DNA of 64,000 bases from Earliella scabrosa (lineage: Eukaryota; Basidiomycota; Agaricomycetes; Polyporales; Polyporaceae). Numbering within the stretch: the first letter of the stretch is position 1; every line of letters starts with the position of its first letter. A program made the position numbers and the translations under genes. The notes beneath the pieces were generated by a model. The model searched no databases. It was not told the DNA's origin and saw nothing but the letters and a program-made list of their open reading frames with translations. Shown piece after piece: positions 32,863 through 45,531 of the stretch. The DNA lies in assembly GCA_022605405.1 (NCBI GenBank), contig JABYQQ010000007.1, positions 1,798,001 to 1,862,000 of the forward strand, given 5' to 3'.

Positions 32863-33555
32863 TGTCACGCTGCGTCTCGTCTTGGACTGCTGTTCTCCAT
32901 TCCGAGCCTCTTTCCTTCCATCCGGTCTCCTTCGCTGCTCTTGACTGAACGTTGTAGATTGGGCCGGCCGCCGCCCGATGTGGTCACCTCTCCAGCGCCG
33001 CGCTTGTGGCGGAGAAGAGGGCCCACGGTGCTTGGGCGGGCTGCCGCGGACTTGATGGTTGCTGTGGAACACTTGTACACTAGCTGCGCGCATCGCTACT
33101 TCACCCGTGTATTTCTCCCCTCGCCTCTTCCCGTTCCTTCCGTGCATCCGGCGTGTTGTCGGCGTGGCGGCTCCGTGCGGACTCCCGTGTATACGATACA
33201 TGTGTCAATGTATTGTGGTTTTAGACTCGCTGTGTCCATGAGATCATACGCTTGCTGCCTGGAGTTTCGTGATAACGACGGAGTGAGATCGTGTCATGTC
33301 CAGGCACTTCAACTCGACTTGGAACGCTTCGTCAAGTGAGGTTCAAAAAGTTCCGTTGATGTGCTACATGCTTCAAGGAGACCGATACACGTTACTTTGG
33401 CAGCGGCGATCCGACATATGAGGCCTCGGCTTCGGGTGTGAGAGACTAGTGATGCAATTCAGCACAAAGGTACGGGTACTGTACAGGCAAAACGACAGCG
33501 ATACAACAGCGCGAGTCCCACAACCAGTCCATCCGACCTCCTCTTCCGTACACCT
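32863..33555. other. Convergent 3' intergenic region
   Basis: About 690 bp between the transcription-factor and YTH1 stops. No gene supported. Confidence 0.5.
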
Positions 33556-34690
33556 ATCACGGCCGCTTGTACGGCTTGTGGGCGTGATGGCGACAATGGT
33601 TCGCATAGTGACCCTTCTCGCCACACTGGCAGAAGAAACGTGTGAGAGACCGCGCGAAGGCACACAGCAATCAGGGCAAGGGGACGCACCTTGTAGCACA
33701 CGACGTCCTCCAGGTTTCTCCGCGGACCCGGAGGCCCACCGGACCCGCCCATGCCGGGGGGATGGGGTCCAGGGAAGCCGCCCCCGTTGCCCCGGTCGAA
33801 GTCCGCGTACCTACCGTATCCAGGCGGCGGAGGTCCCAGCTCTCTCACTGACGGCGGCTCGGGCGGCTCGTAAGCCTTGGGAGGGGGTATGCCTGGCTTC
33901 GGGCTGGGAGAGTGATGTCAGTTTATGTGTGATAAACAGAGGGAGGCGCAACGTACTGGCCTCGCGGGCAGTCAGGGCCCAGGGGACAGAAACCGGTGAG
34001 GTATAGTTGGCATGCGACGCGCCGGACATGTTTGCGAGGACAGTTGGGGCCTGTGGAAGGGAAAGACGGGATACGGAGATGAGCACCGTCACAAGAGCGC
34101 AACACCCACACTCGACACTCGGCATGGAGCTGGGAGGGTGAAGAGACATGGCATGGAAACGGGACGCACCAAGCTTGCAGAAACCTCTGTTGTAGTCTGG
34201 GCACTCGACCCTCCGCTCCTTCGGGTGCGCGTAGAGACACTCGTCGCCAGCGGAACAGTAATTGTATTTGGCGTACCACCAGCACTCGGGCATGCGGCGC
34301 AGGTTGTACTCGTGCAAGAACTCACATGCGTCGCCCTTCTTACATAGCCCGCGGAGCCAGTGCTTACAGACCGTGGCGAGGCGTTCGCGTTCCCTGGGGT
34401 GTGTCGGCAGTTGCTTGGGGGGCTGAAAGTTCTGGACGGAGGGCGTGGTGTGTCTTAATGGACAGTGTAGAGGACCCAAAGGACAGCCCGTCGCTGAGAG
34501 TGCCAGCCTGCATATCTGGTCGTCTATGGGGAGGTGTGAGTCCATCCACAACACTCGTCAGACCATGCGTACCTTTGTCTAGCTTGATTCCGAGGTCATT
34601 CTTTACATAGACCTCCTCAACAAAGTTGTTCTGATGAAATTTCGGACTGATGATGTCCTGGAGAGGTGCAGAAAGAGTCGTGGTCGTCAT
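33556..34690 (-). CDS. YTH1: Cleavage/polyadenylation factor subunit, CPSF30/Yth1
   Basis: Pre-mRNA 3'-end processing subunit; CPSF30/Yth1 zinc fingers recognise the poly(A) signal and contact Fip1. Five CCCH fingers are visible: C-x8-C-x6-C-x3-H (ICRLALSATGC...), CKHWLRGLCKKGDACEFLH, CWWYAKYNYCSAGDECLYAH, CPDYNRGFCKLG/PNCPRKH and CQLYLTGFCPLGPDCPRGH, the last His formed across a splice join. A Pro/Gly-rich spacer (PPGMGGSGGPPGPRR) leads to one CCHC zinc knuckle, CYKCGEKGHYANHC, split by the last intron. Budding-yeast Yth1 lacks that knuckle; animal CPSF30 has it. The start is the ATG of MTTTTLSAPLQDI. It lies 207 bp downstream of the PHA2 stop, same strand. Confidence 0.93.
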
Positions 34691-34896
34691 TGTGTCTGCA
34701 CGGACTGCGTGCAAGGTACAAACCAGGACAGACGCTCGCGCCTGGGTCCTCAAGAGGGCGGGAATTGCCATTTTTAGCACGAGCTTAGTCATCCCGCCTC
34801 ACTGCGTGCAAGGCTCGGTGGACAAGATATGTATACTATGTACTGCGGCGAGAGCACATTATATGCATTACAAGTAGAGCCATCTCTAAGTTCGGT

Positions 34897-36070
34897 TTAC
34901 CAGACCCCCAGGATGCTAGCCTCTCCTCCAGCTACATTGATCCTCGTAACCCCGTCTTTGATTCTTTGCAACCACTCTTCCTCGCAACTTCTACGGGCGG
35001 CGGAATATGTAAGGGGAAGCGTGAGGTCGCCTACTTCAACAAAGTACACGTCATCAAACGGCGTGTCACTCAGAGATGGTCGACGGTCGATTCGTAGCGC
35101 TGGGCATCCAAAGGTTGTGAGCAGGGTACTCGTCACTGTGCGAGTGGACTCGCTCAGCGACGGATGCTCTTCATCTCGCGACTCTTGACGTCGGTTTCCT
35201 ATGCGTATCAGTGCTCGTTGACGGCGAGGCTCTCGCGGGCCACCAGGTATAGGCGCCTCCGAAGATTTGGCAAGAATGTAGAATCGTGTGGTGTTGGCTG
35301 TGCGACGAGGAGGAGATCAGTGCATGCATATCAACAATGCCCCTTTCGACGTACAGGCTTCATTTTGAATGCCTTGGAAGAGAATTTCGAGGCCGTCGAA
35401 CATCGTTGCACAGTGTGCGGAACATATGGCAGCGCTCTCGGGTTCGTCGGTTCCTTCCCCGCAGCACAGAACTGCATTTGCGGCAGTGGAAGTAGAAGGA
35501 ACCTTCGTGAGAGTTACGCCCGGCAGCCGTTCCGCCAAAAAGCGCGAGCACTGGCCTAGGGCCTGTGGAAATATCAGTCCACACTTGACAGATCTACATT
35601 GGGGGCGCAGGCGCACCTGTTCGTGGCTCATGACTCTCTGGATATCTTCCAGCTTGACACCGCGTCGTACGACCAAACAGTGTTTCACAGACAGGGTGAG
35701 CTCTCCACGTACGAAGACTGATTGCCCTGCCTCCGGGCTGCGGAGAGCATCGTATGTGTCTATGACAGACCCATACACGCTGTTCTCTTGCGGGATGACG
35801 CCAAAGGGAACGTCAGCTGCGACGGCGCGAAAGACGTCTGGATATCGTGTATGAGAGATAGAGTGGTGTGGGACGCATTGAAAGTGGTTAAACGCACCGG
35901 AGATAGTGGGCTGCTCGGCATATTCGACGACATCGTGGAATCTCTGGGCTGCACACTGCGAATGGTCAGCGGAAACTCACAGCGGGGCCAGCCTCCTGGC
36001 CGCACAAACGCACTTGATGAGAATACGAGCCCGGCGGCCCGAGGAAAGCCAATCTGGGCAATTCGTCCAT
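34897..36070 (-). CDS. PHA2: Prephenate dehydratase
   Basis: Converts prephenate to phenylpyruvate in phenylalanine synthesis. The start gives [19 protein letters not shown], the N-terminal catalytic signature. Spliced segments follow: [38 protein letters not shown] and [18 protein letters not shown], then [23 protein letters not shown] and the catalytic [10 protein letters not shown]-terminal ACT-like regulatory region ([27 protein letters not shown]) should bind phenylalanine for feedback control. About 320 aa. The stop is at 34897. It shares a 440-bp divergent promoter with the M16 protease gene. Confidence 0.9.
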
Positions 36071-36509
36071 AGATCGCTCGCGAAGATCTGTATCAAAACG
36101 CACTGCTAGCGGAAGCGCGGTGTTCAGGATATCGGTGTAGAAGGTCGTTGACAAGCCGCACTCACCCTGGACAGTCTTATACCGTGCAGAGGTTGAGCTG
36201 GCACTCTCGAGGCACTGCCCGACCGAGTCGGCGGTGGCCGTAATGCGTCAAAGCCCGTACGCCGTCGGACCGCGGTCTTTATTGCGAACAGCCGCTGCCT
36301 GACCTCGACACGGAGGGCGCGATAGACGCTCGCCGGATCTGTTTCGGACGGCGGCCACGTGAGCAATGGAAAGTAGGCGTTTGTGGCCCAGTGGGAGGGT
36401 GAGGTCAGACCTGGGTCAGACACGTCCCTGCGCCGTGCTGAGGCATCCTCCTGCTTCACTTGGGTTTCCTCTGGTCTTCTGCCTGCTCATACGGCTTGTG
36501 GCTTGCTGG
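36071..36509. promoter_or_regulatory. Divergent promoter region, PHA2 / M16 protease
   Basis: About 440 bp between divergent starts. Short open frames cross it, but none resembles a family. If the inner Met (36642) starts the protease, the region is 571 bp. Confidence 0.4.
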
Positions 36510-39500
36510 ATGGTCTTTCTTTCCCGACTCTTCTCCAGCCAGACAACTAGGCTCCTCCGCTCACTCCCGCCCACGCCGCCACGACCACGCCTCACGACTA
36601 GATTCTCCCCACTTCCTTCAACACGGAGCCTGTATACTAGCATGCCTACCCTTGCCAATGTTGTCCCGCAGAATCTCAAACCTTCGGAGACCCATGGTAA
36701 TTTCGACTTGATCAAGCGATTCAAGCTCGACTTCGCGGATATCCATGTCTCGAAGTGGAAGAGTCGCGAGACAGGGTTGTCGGTCGTTCATTTGGACTAT
36801 GACGGTACGTGCGCAATAGCATATGTCTTCCGCTCTTGGCTATGGATGACACGTGCAATGTAGCACCTCTCGTGAATGGCTATTTCGTGGTGGCGACCGA
36901 GAGTACGTTGTCCCTCATGCATGGTGTACTGGCGTGCATTGCATGGACTCATTGACGTCACAGTCTTCGATGACACTGGATGTCCACACACGTTGGAACA
37001 GTAAGTATTTTGACAGTCACTCCGAGCTCTTTCTGACTCCAACCAGTCTTGTATTCATGGGTTCCGAGAAGTACCCGTACAAGGGTATCATAGACCACCT
37101 AGCTAACCGCGGTTTCTCGAATGGAACTAATGCATGGACCGACACCGATAACACCGCATACACAGTCTCTACTGCTGGCGGACAGGGCTTCCTGCAGCTC
37201 CTACCGATCTATGTAGATCATATTCTGTACCCTACCCTCACCAAGGCTGGATTCATCACAGAGGTACGTTTCGTACCCTGCGAGCTCTTTCACCCGCTCA
37301 AATTTAGCAGGTCCATCATATAGATGGCAAGGGTCAGGATTCCGGTGTTGTCTACAGTGAGATGCAGGGTCGCGAAAACACCTCAGGCGACCTGATGGCT
37401 CTTCGGTATGTCGTTCGACCGCAATCCACTAGAACTCGGTAACAAATCAGTTTATAGTATGCAACGGCTACTCAATCCTCCGGAAAGCGCGTACCGCAGC
37501 GAGACAGGTGGTCTCATGGAAGCTCTCCGCGTACTCACTGTAGAACAGAGTGGGTTGATTCCGTTCCCTTGGTTCACATATTCATCTGACGTAACTGAAC
37601 AGTTCGCGATTATCATCATACCTATTACGTCCCACACAACCTGACCCTTGTCGTGACCGGGAAGCTTGCGTCTGGTACCGCATCTCTCCTTGACGTGGTG
37701 CAAAATCAGGTTGAGCCGAGTATCGCGGCCCATGGTCAGAACAAGGGTCCCAAACCGGAAGGGTGGAAGCGACCATTTGTAGAGACCGCGAGTGCACAGC
37801 GGAAGCCTATTCCTGAAACCATTAAGGAGACTGTAGAATTTCCTGAGAAGGACGAGAGCGTGGGCGAGCTGCACCTTGGCTTCATGGGTCCATCACCTAC
37901 CAACTTCTTGGAGAGGAAGGCGCTCGATATCTTGGGGCTGTACCTGACTTCATCGCCTGTCGCCCCGTTGAACAAGGAGTATGTCGAGATCGAGAACCCG
38001 CTCTGGTACGTGCCTTTGTCGCGCCCGCGGATATTGCATCACTCATGAGCCTCTCAATATAGCACGTACATCTACTTCAGCGAAGACACACGTGCGACAT
38101 ATGTCGACCTGCCTGTATATGTCGGCGCTGTGCCTACCGAGCTTCTTGATTCATTCGATGAGAAGCTGAAGGCCAGTCTCAAACGCATCGCGGATGAAGG
38201 CTTCGACATGGACCGGATGGCTATGGTGATCGGCCGTGACGAACGGCAGGTTGGTCTAGCTACAGTTCTGCACGCGTTGTCCGTACTGATCGCGTTCACA
38301 GCTTCGCAGTAAGGTCGAGTCCTCGCAGGGCGACACGTTCTCTGGCAACGCCATCACGGACGCCCTGTACGGCTCGGAAGATGGCTCTGATCTCGCACCA
38401 TCCATGGACGAGATCAATCAGTACGCGGTGTTGAAGAAATGGACTAGCCAACAATGGGCAGACCTCTTGCGCAAATACTACGTCGACCCTCCATGCATCG
38501 TTGTCCGCGGAAAGCCTTCTGGCGAGATGGCAGACAGGCTGGACCGTGAGGAGAAGGCCCGTGTCGCTGCTCAGAGGGAGCGCCTCGGTCCTGCTGGCCT
38601 TGCAGAATGCGAGCACATTCTTGAAGAGGCGAAGAAGGAGCACGAGCAGGAGATCCCTACGGAGATCCTCACCTCCTTCCCCGTCCCCGATGTCAAGAGC
38701 ATTGCATGGATCCCCGTGCAGAGCGTCCAGGAGAAGCACGGACAGAGGGGCAAGGCTCCAACTGCCGCTTCTAACAACGCAGAGCTGACGAAGCATATCG
38801 AACAAGATGGTGCGCCGTTGCCGTTCTTTGTTCAATACGACCACGTCAAGTCCGACTTCGTCACCGTCCATGCGTACTTCTCCCTGGCCAAACTCCCTGC
38901 CCGCCTTCGCCCTCACATAACCCTCTATCTCTCTGCGTTCTTCTCTCTTCCCGTCAAGAGGAGTACTGGCGAGCGGTTGAACCACGAGGAGGTGGTGCAC
39001 CGACTAGACAGCGACACGGTCTCGTACGAAGTCGCTGTTGGGGTCAACGGCATCTTCAATGATGCGCTGCGTGTCAGCATCAAGGTTGAGAAAGCCCAAT
39101 ACGAGACGGCAGTGGCGTGGCTCAAGGATCTCATTTATGGCAGCGAGTTTGACAAGGAGAGGTGAGTACATCAGCAGGTTGCGCATCTACTGGGATGACG
39201 TTTGAGACTTCTTGATAGGCTCCAGGTGACGCTTGCGAAGATCCAACAGTCTCTTCCGGAGATGAAGCGCGACGGCGATACTGTTCTCAACTCGGTCAAT
39301 GCGGAGCTGCTCTACGACGAGACTTCGATGACCCGGATGGGCAGCGTCGTCCCTCTCATCGACTTTGTCCCGAAGCTCTCCCAACAATTGCAGGAGTCGC
39401 CCGCGGAGGTCGTCAAGGATCTCGAAGAGATTCGGCGCTATGGTGAGATACATTCCTCAACAACATCATGACCTCGATCATTGGGAGCTCATGTATCTGC

Positions 39501-40636
39501 GCAGTGACGGACCCGAGCGGCGTGCGGATATCGGTCAACGGCGACATACTGTCCCTGAAGGAGCCTCGCAGCACATGGGCGAGGCATTTCGGCAAGGCCT
39601 TCCCAGTACGTCACAGCTTCCTCGCACCCAGTTGCGCAGCTTTGACTTTGGTCCCGCAGGAAGCGGAGCTCGCGCCTCTCAGACGTGCGTCTGACACCCT
39701 CAGCGCAGTGGGTAAGAACCCCGTCAAGAAGGCTGTTGTCGTCAGCCTGCCGACAATCGAGAGCGCGTTCGTCACACACACGGCGAAGGGTATCCAGGGC
39801 TGGGACCATCCCGACTACCCTGTGCTGCGTGTTGTGATCGAGGTACTCAACGCTACCGAGAGCTTCCTTTGGGTGCGTGATCTTTGTGCTTCGACTAGCA
39901 CGGTATTGAGTGCGGTTCGCAGAGGTATATCCGTGGTTCTGGATTGGCGTATGGCGCACACTGCTCGCTTGACCTGGAGGCCGGCTTTATCAGCTTCACG
40001 CTCTACAGGGTACGTGGTGATATGCGTGTACTTGACATTGTCTTGACATAGCATATATAGAGCTCTAACAGCATAGAAGCGTTCAAGCAAGCTGCCAACG
40101 TCATCAAGGGTCTCACGGACGGCTCAGTGGGTATCCATGTCTGTGGTTCTGTAACCGTCGCTGACGAGTAATCTCACAGATACCGCTCGACGAAACCGTC
40201 TTGGATGCGGCGAAGAGTAGCATTGTCTTCGGCGTCGCCAAGAGCGTGTCGACCCCAGGACGGGCGGTAAGCAGGTTTACTCTATCTTATTGATAACGAA
40301 ACTCAAACGTCGCATCAGGCCCTCACGTCCTTCGTCAACCAAGGCCTCAAAGGCGTGTCGCAAAACTACACGATCGACCTTTTGGAGAAGTACCAGCACA
40401 TCACCAAGGACGACGTCCTTGCTGCGCTGAAGAAGTACTTCCCGCCGCTCTTCGATTCTTCGTCTTCCGTCGCAGTGGTCGTCGCTGGTCCAGGGAAAGT
40501 AGAGGAGATCTCGACTGAGCTCGGCAAGGTCGGCTTTGAGGTTGAGCAGCGGACACTGCAGGTCGAGGCGGATGAGGAGGGCGAGGACTCGGGCGGCGAG
40601 AGTGAGAGTGGCAGCGAGAGCGATAGCAGCCGATAG
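36510..40636 (+). CDS. M16 zinc metalloprotease (YOL098C type)
   Basis: Insulinase-family (M16) protease of about 1,060-1,100 aa in many exons. The inverted zinc site is HTLEH in FDDTGCPHTLEHLVFMG, formed from two exons. The third ligand is the Glu of GVVYSEMQGREN. Other family marks are GFSNGTNAWTDTDNTAYTVS, YYVPHNLTLVVTGK and, in the inactive second half, VRPHITLYLSAFFSLPV-like strands (PHITLYLSAFFSLPVKRSTG). The tail is acidic and Ser-rich (GGESESGSESDSS). It resembles the poorly studied fungal proteins related to S. cerevisiae YOL098C. Two in-frame starts exist: 36510 adds a 44-residue Arg/Ser-rich leader, and 36642 gives MPTLANVVPQNL. I list the longer. Confidence 0.88.
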
Positions 40637-40886
40637 CATTACTTAGTACCTACTAATGTGTAGCGTTACGGGACCTTGCACGTATGTGCAAGGAGGGATA
40701 TGTAGCATCCAGTTCACTCTACTGAGATCGACGAGCACCGAGAGGGTTATGCTGGTCCTGAGTGCCTCGACAGTGCATGTCTTGGCCTCCGTGCATTGTG
40801 TCCAATCAGGCTCGGAGTGACAGCAATTATCATTACTGCCGACTGATGTGTAGCACTACGAAGACCGCGCATATATGCGGAGGAAC
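40637..40886. other. Convergent 3' region
   Basis: 250 bp between the M16 and NUFIP1-like stops. No gene. Confidence 0.4.
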
Positions 40887-42393
40887 CTATCGACCTTCGC
40901 TCGATTTTGGTGTCAAGAGTGGTTGAGAAGCTGATGTGGATGAATCGGCAGCGGACTGCTCCCCAATGACTTCTATCATACGTTCGCTGGCTTGTCCGGG
41001 CTTGAGTTCGACGTTGTCCAGGAAGTCGTTGTCTACAAGAAAGCGAATGGCTTGAGATAGGTTCGACACAGTCATTCGGATCTCCGGAAGCAACAGCTGA
41101 AGAACGGAGATTCAGCGTTAGAATGGTTCCTGATGGTCGTAGCTGTGATGCTCACATTCCGAAGCAACGAGGGTCGCTGCGCGAAGGGATTGCGCAGCGG
41201 TTTCCGGGGCTGCTTTGGTCGGGGTTTTTGGTGTGGTTGTTGGGCAGGACGAACGGTAGGCTCGCCGTCGCCCGCAGCATCGTCTTCGCTTGAGGCTTCC
41301 ACTTCTGCAGCAGGATCGACCTGACTTTCCACGATAGCACCTGGCGGGGCTTTCGAAGAGACGACCTCTGGTGCACCGTCGGACTCTGTGTCCGGATTCG
41401 AATCCGAATCCGAATCTGAACTGGAGGCGATTGACGAGCCCGCTTCATGTGTCGGGGCCGCAGCGGCTGTGGGCTTGCCAGGGACCATTGGGGGTTTGGC
41501 TTCGCTGTGTGATTCGGACGGTGTTCGCCCTTCCCAGCCGCCGTCCACGCCTCTACCGCGTCCTCTCCCCCGCCCCCTGCCTCGGTGTGCGCCCCGGCCT
41601 CTGAAGTTCCCCCTGGACTCGCTTCCTTCATCCATCCGCCGCCGCTTCCTCCGGTGTCCGTCGTCGAACGGGAGCTGTCCACGTTCGACCGCCTCGCGCA
41701 TCTTCTGCTGCTTCTCCGCCACATTCTGGGCAGTGGGGAACCGTTTCTTGCGCTCTGCGATCCACTCCGCGATAGCCTCCGGCGTATCGAGCTTGATGCT
41801 CGTGCCCTGAATCGGTACAGGCTTCCTGGCAAGAGCTTGTGGTCAGCCAACACGCGCGCACCACGCGGAGAGCGCGTTAGGACGTGAGCGCACCCTTTCA
41901 AGCTAGGGTCCGCGTCCCAGTCGTTCTTCCGCTTCCGGTGCTCCCATCCGGGAGGGTAGACGAGATGCCTGTCCATCATGTGGATGTCGACCGCCTTCTT
42001 GGAACCCATGAACGTGCAGCCCTGCCTCGAGCAGCGACAGGTACCAGGCTGGTACCACCCTGCAGGAGCTTGCCCACCTCCATGTGCTTGGTGTGCCTGC
42101 GGCCTCTGTGCGGTAGTCGGGCGGGAGTTCTGGGGTGCGTAGTACTGTGTGCCAGGAACGTACGTCGAAGAAATCGTGTACCCCTCCGCAGTCACAGCAG
42201 AGGGTCCGGGAGCGTGATAGTATTGGGCGTACGCCTGTGCATAGTGGGACGCCTGGGAGTATGGATACTGAGTCTGGCCGTACGGGTTGGCAAGCGCAGC
42301 GGTGACCGCTTGCGCTGCGGCAGATGCAGAGTGGACGCGGGCATGAGAGTGGTGAGGCTGGCCACTGTATGGCTCGGAGCGGTTGGGCTGCAT
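40887..42393 (-). CDS. NUFIP1: NUFIP1-like zinc-finger protein (box C/D snoRNP assembly)
   Basis: Nuclear RNA-binding protein; NUFIP1/Rsa1 scaffolds assembly of box C/D snoRNPs with the R2TP machinery. The N-terminus (MQPNRSEPYSGQPHHSHARV) is Tyr/Ala/Gln-rich. A C2H2-like finger CRCSRQGCTFMGSKKAVDIH continues to the second His in MMDRH. After an intron comes the NUFIP signature LDTPEAIAEWIAERKKRFPT. Next are a basic patch (HRRKRRRMDEG), an RGRG run and a long acidic Ser/Asp stretch. The last exon (LPEIRMTVSNLSQAIRFLVD) is a helical tail. About 460 aa. The start at 42393 is the first Met. Confidence 0.87.
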
Positions 42394-43001
42394 GGCCAGA
42401 GCAGGGTACGGAAGCGCCCGACCGCGACCGAGGCGGCATCATCGTGTCGGCAATGGCCTGGCAAAGTCTAAAATCTTGCGGAAAACACATGCGGACGCGG
42501 ATCAGAGCTGGCGGTAGCGGTGGAGCAGCACACGAAAGCAATGTCCTTGTTGCACCAATACCATGGATAGCAATTAACATACGCATACTTTTACTGTCTA
42601 TGAGGCGCACGTATGCACGAAAGCACTATGATAGAGCCAAACTACGTCAGTGGGAGACCCGTGAGTCAAAAGCATCATGTTGGCCTGAAGATCGGGTGTG
42701 CTACATCGGAGGTGATTGGGACAACGCAACAGAGGGTCAAGAAAGCGGCAAGGTACTGTATCAGCGGTTTTCGGCATTTTGGACGGGGACATGGGACGAG
42801 CGGGAGAGGACCGGGATGGGGAAACGGGCAATACGCGATATGGCCATGCTGCAGCAGAGAGCGTGTGGGGATTCGTATTCAGTCAGGTTCGGTGGTGAGG
42901 CAATGCGCGCGCATGTGTCAGCGCGAGTGATCTGACACGTCGCCGTCGGGATGTGTAATTCTGGCATCTGGGCCTGCTGACGCCTGACGCGCCTCGTGCA
43001 G
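42394..43001. other. Intergenic region
   Basis: About 600 bp upstream of the NUFIP1-like gene and downstream of the KH gene. No supported coding sequence. Confidence 0.45.
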
Positions 43002-44098
43002 CTAGTCCTGCATCTCCTCTTGCTGCTGCTGGTCACGGCCGACCCGTCTCGTCTTCTCGCTCTCCAGCTGGTTGTACAACAGGAAAAGCGCCTTCTCGTT
43101 CGCCTCCGGGGTGCCCACGATGGTGAACATGCGCTCGCCCGTCTCGTCGTGCGGCTCCTTCGCGATGGAGATCTTCGAGCCTGACAGTCGACGAATCTCG
43201 GTAATTTTGGTTCCGTTCCGGCCGATGATGCACCCGACCATGTCCGAAGGGATGGAGATGTTCTGTGTGCGAAGGTTCGTCGGTTGAGGGGAGGATGGGG
43301 AGTGTGGTGAGGGAGATGTGCGTCCGCGTCCGTCGCCATTACTCCTCCGACCTCCCGTGGGATGTGACCGACGTCCTGACCGCTCGTCTCCGGCTCCAGG
43401 GTGAAAGAGCACTGTGCCTACTCCGCGCTCCCAGTCCTCCAACAAACAGCGGCCGATCTCCTCGATGGCAACACCAATGGACTCCGACGAACCTTGCACC
43501 TCCACGATGCGCTCCGTTGACTGCGGTAGCATATCCTTGGAGGCGACCATCCGCGCTCCCGAAGAGTCCTGGATGGCTTTGATCTTCAGACCATTACGGC
43601 CAATCACGCTTCCCATCAGGTTGTGCGAGATGAGGAGGCGAATGGCCGTGGTAGGTGAAGAAGAGTTGGACGTGACAGGGGAGGAGGGGTTGGCGGAGAC
43701 GAGTTGGGAAACAATGAGGGAGTACGCCTGCGATGACCGTCAGACTCATGCAATATGGATGTTAATTCAACGCTGCGTACCTTTGCCACACCCTCCACGG
43801 ATCCAGTCACAGTCAGAACCCGCTCATGAACGCCGGGAATGACTTTGCTGACGCCAGCCTTGACGCCAGTCTGGTCCCGTAGTTCAGCGACGTTTTTGCC
43901 GGCCTTGCCAATGATAACCCCGGCATCCTTGGTGCTAACGAGTGCGCGGAGAGTGAGAGTGTCGCCTCCAGCGGGAGTGGGAGAACGAGACTGAGGGGCA
44001 GAGCCTAAAACGCAAATTAATCAGAACGAGTCTGATGTAATCGTTGAGGAGAAGGGTAACACACCAGCGTCGCGAGAGGCGGGGGCGTCGGAGGGCAT
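43002..44098 (-). CDS. Triple-KH-domain RNA-binding protein (PCBP/Rnc1-like)
   Basis: About 320 aa with three KH domains, each with an intact GXXG loop: VIIGKAGKNVAELRDQTG (GKAG), GSVIGRNGLKIKAIQDSSGA (GRNG) and VGCIIGRNGTKITEIRRLSG (GRNG). KH1 and KH2 are separated by a Ser/Pro/Thr linker and KH2 and KH3 by an Arg/Ser/Pro linker. The start is ATG 44098 (MPSDAPASRDAG), followed by two introns; the C-terminus is Gln-rich (QQQQEEMQD). The architecture matches poly(C)-binding proteins, S. pombe Rnc1 and S. cerevisiae Pbp2/Hek2, which bind mRNA and affect stability or localisation. Which of these is the orthologue cannot be settled by eye. Confidence 0.88.
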
Positions 44099-44577
44099 GA
44101 CGAAGATGAGGGGGAGGGAAGCGGGGAGATGAGGGGGGGCGAAGGAGGAAAGGGGAGGACGATGTGAAGGTGAGTGTGCAAAAGCTTGGAGGAGTGTACG
44201 CAGACTTGGCTAGACCGGCGCAGAGTCCGGCGTTCCCCTGGCGCGGAGTACGGGCATTTCACACTCCGCTGCAGCCTTGTGCGCGTTCCACGGCGGCGAT
44301 AGCGCGCCCCGGCGGCGGTGTCTGAATGACTCGATTGGGCCGACGCAACTGTACGCTCAAAGGGTCCCCTTCCGCGAGTGAAACACATGGATTTGTGTTG
44401 TACAAGTAAACCGGAGACCGCAACACAGTCCTACTCGGCAACGGCAGTATCATATTCGAGTGTCGTCCCCCTGTCACAGGCATACGAGAGCAATAGGCGT
44501 GGTACATGGAATATGTCATGGCACTAATCATAGAGGTGCGCGAGAGGCAAGTGCGATAAGCCATGCAGCTATTCCAT
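44099..44577. other. Intergenic region
   Basis: About 480 bp between the RPL16 stop and the KH-gene start (same strand). No gene seen. Confidence 0.45.
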
Positions 44578-45361
44578 CTAGTAGCCAAGCTGCGCAAGCT
44601 TTTCAAAGGATGGTGTTGCGTCCGCGAGAGCCTTTTGACGCAGCTTGAGGGCCGCGGTCTGCGCACGCACCATTCAGACGAATGTATCATTGGTGATATA
44701 GCGATAGGATACTTACCTTGCGCTCGTGGAAGGCCTGGGCCTTGACCTTCCTCTTCTCCTCCAGGCGGTCAACAACGTCCTTGTAACCCCAACCAACCTC
44801 GTGGGAGAGACGCTACAACGCCGACGGATCGAGTTTGCTTCTGACTAGCCAAAACATAGGGATGACAAACGTACCTTGACCGTGCAGTACTTCCGACCAG
44901 GCTTCAACCGCAATACCCTGAGAGCCTCAGGGACGACCATACGCTTCTTCCTGTCGTAGGGAGGAGGAACACCCTCAAACAGCTTGAGGCGTTCAAGAGC
45001 AGCCGCGCCGCGGGCAGTCTTGTGAGGAACCATGCCGCGAATGGCCCTGTAGAGGATCTTCGAAGGTGCGCGGTGGTGGAATGGGCCAGACTTTTTCGGG
45101 TTGACGATGTGGCGTTTGTGAAGGAAGTTGTGGTACCGCAGCTGCACAGATCCCCTCGCGTTCATTGTCAATGACTCGCCCCTGAATCGCGAGTCTACGC
45201 ACCTTGTTGCGGAAGAAACTCCCAGAAATGTTGATCTCCTCGCACCGGACGACAACAATCTTCTGGCCGTTGAGGATTTGCTTCGAAATAATCGAAGCGA
45301 GGCGGCCCAGAAGATGGCCCTTGCCGTCAATGACAATGGGGGTGGAGGAGAGGGTGGCCAT
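44578..45361 (-). CDS. RPL16: Large-subunit ribosomal protein uL13 (L16/L13a)
   Basis: About 200 aa. The start gives [20 protein letters not shown], then [69 protein letters not shown] and [10 protein letters not shown]. Further exons are [20 protein letters not shown] and [18 protein letters not shown], ending KLAQLGY. All are typical uL13 blocks with no changes. Four coding exons, plus a probable leader intron upstream. The protein sits on the 60S surface and is an essential cytosolic ribosomal protein. Confidence 0.96.
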
Positions 45362-45411
45362 GGCGCGTCTGAATGCGGATTGGGATGGCGGATTGCGAAG
45401 CGGCACAGAAA

Positions 45412-45531
45412 CTAGATGAATACGGGGTATTTTGGGGAGCAAGCAATGAAACGAACCTAGAGATGGCGAGAGGAATAGATAAAGTACAATGGGGTCAGCG
45501 AGAAGCCGACGTGAATGCTTGAGGCTCTCAC
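45412..45531 (-). other. RPL16: Probable 5' UTR intron of RPL16
   Basis: Donor AAG/GTGAGAG at 45531 and acceptor CATCTAG ending at 45412, 50 nt before the ATG. Leader introns are usual in fungal ribosomal-protein genes. No snoRNA was recognised inside. Confidence 0.55.
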
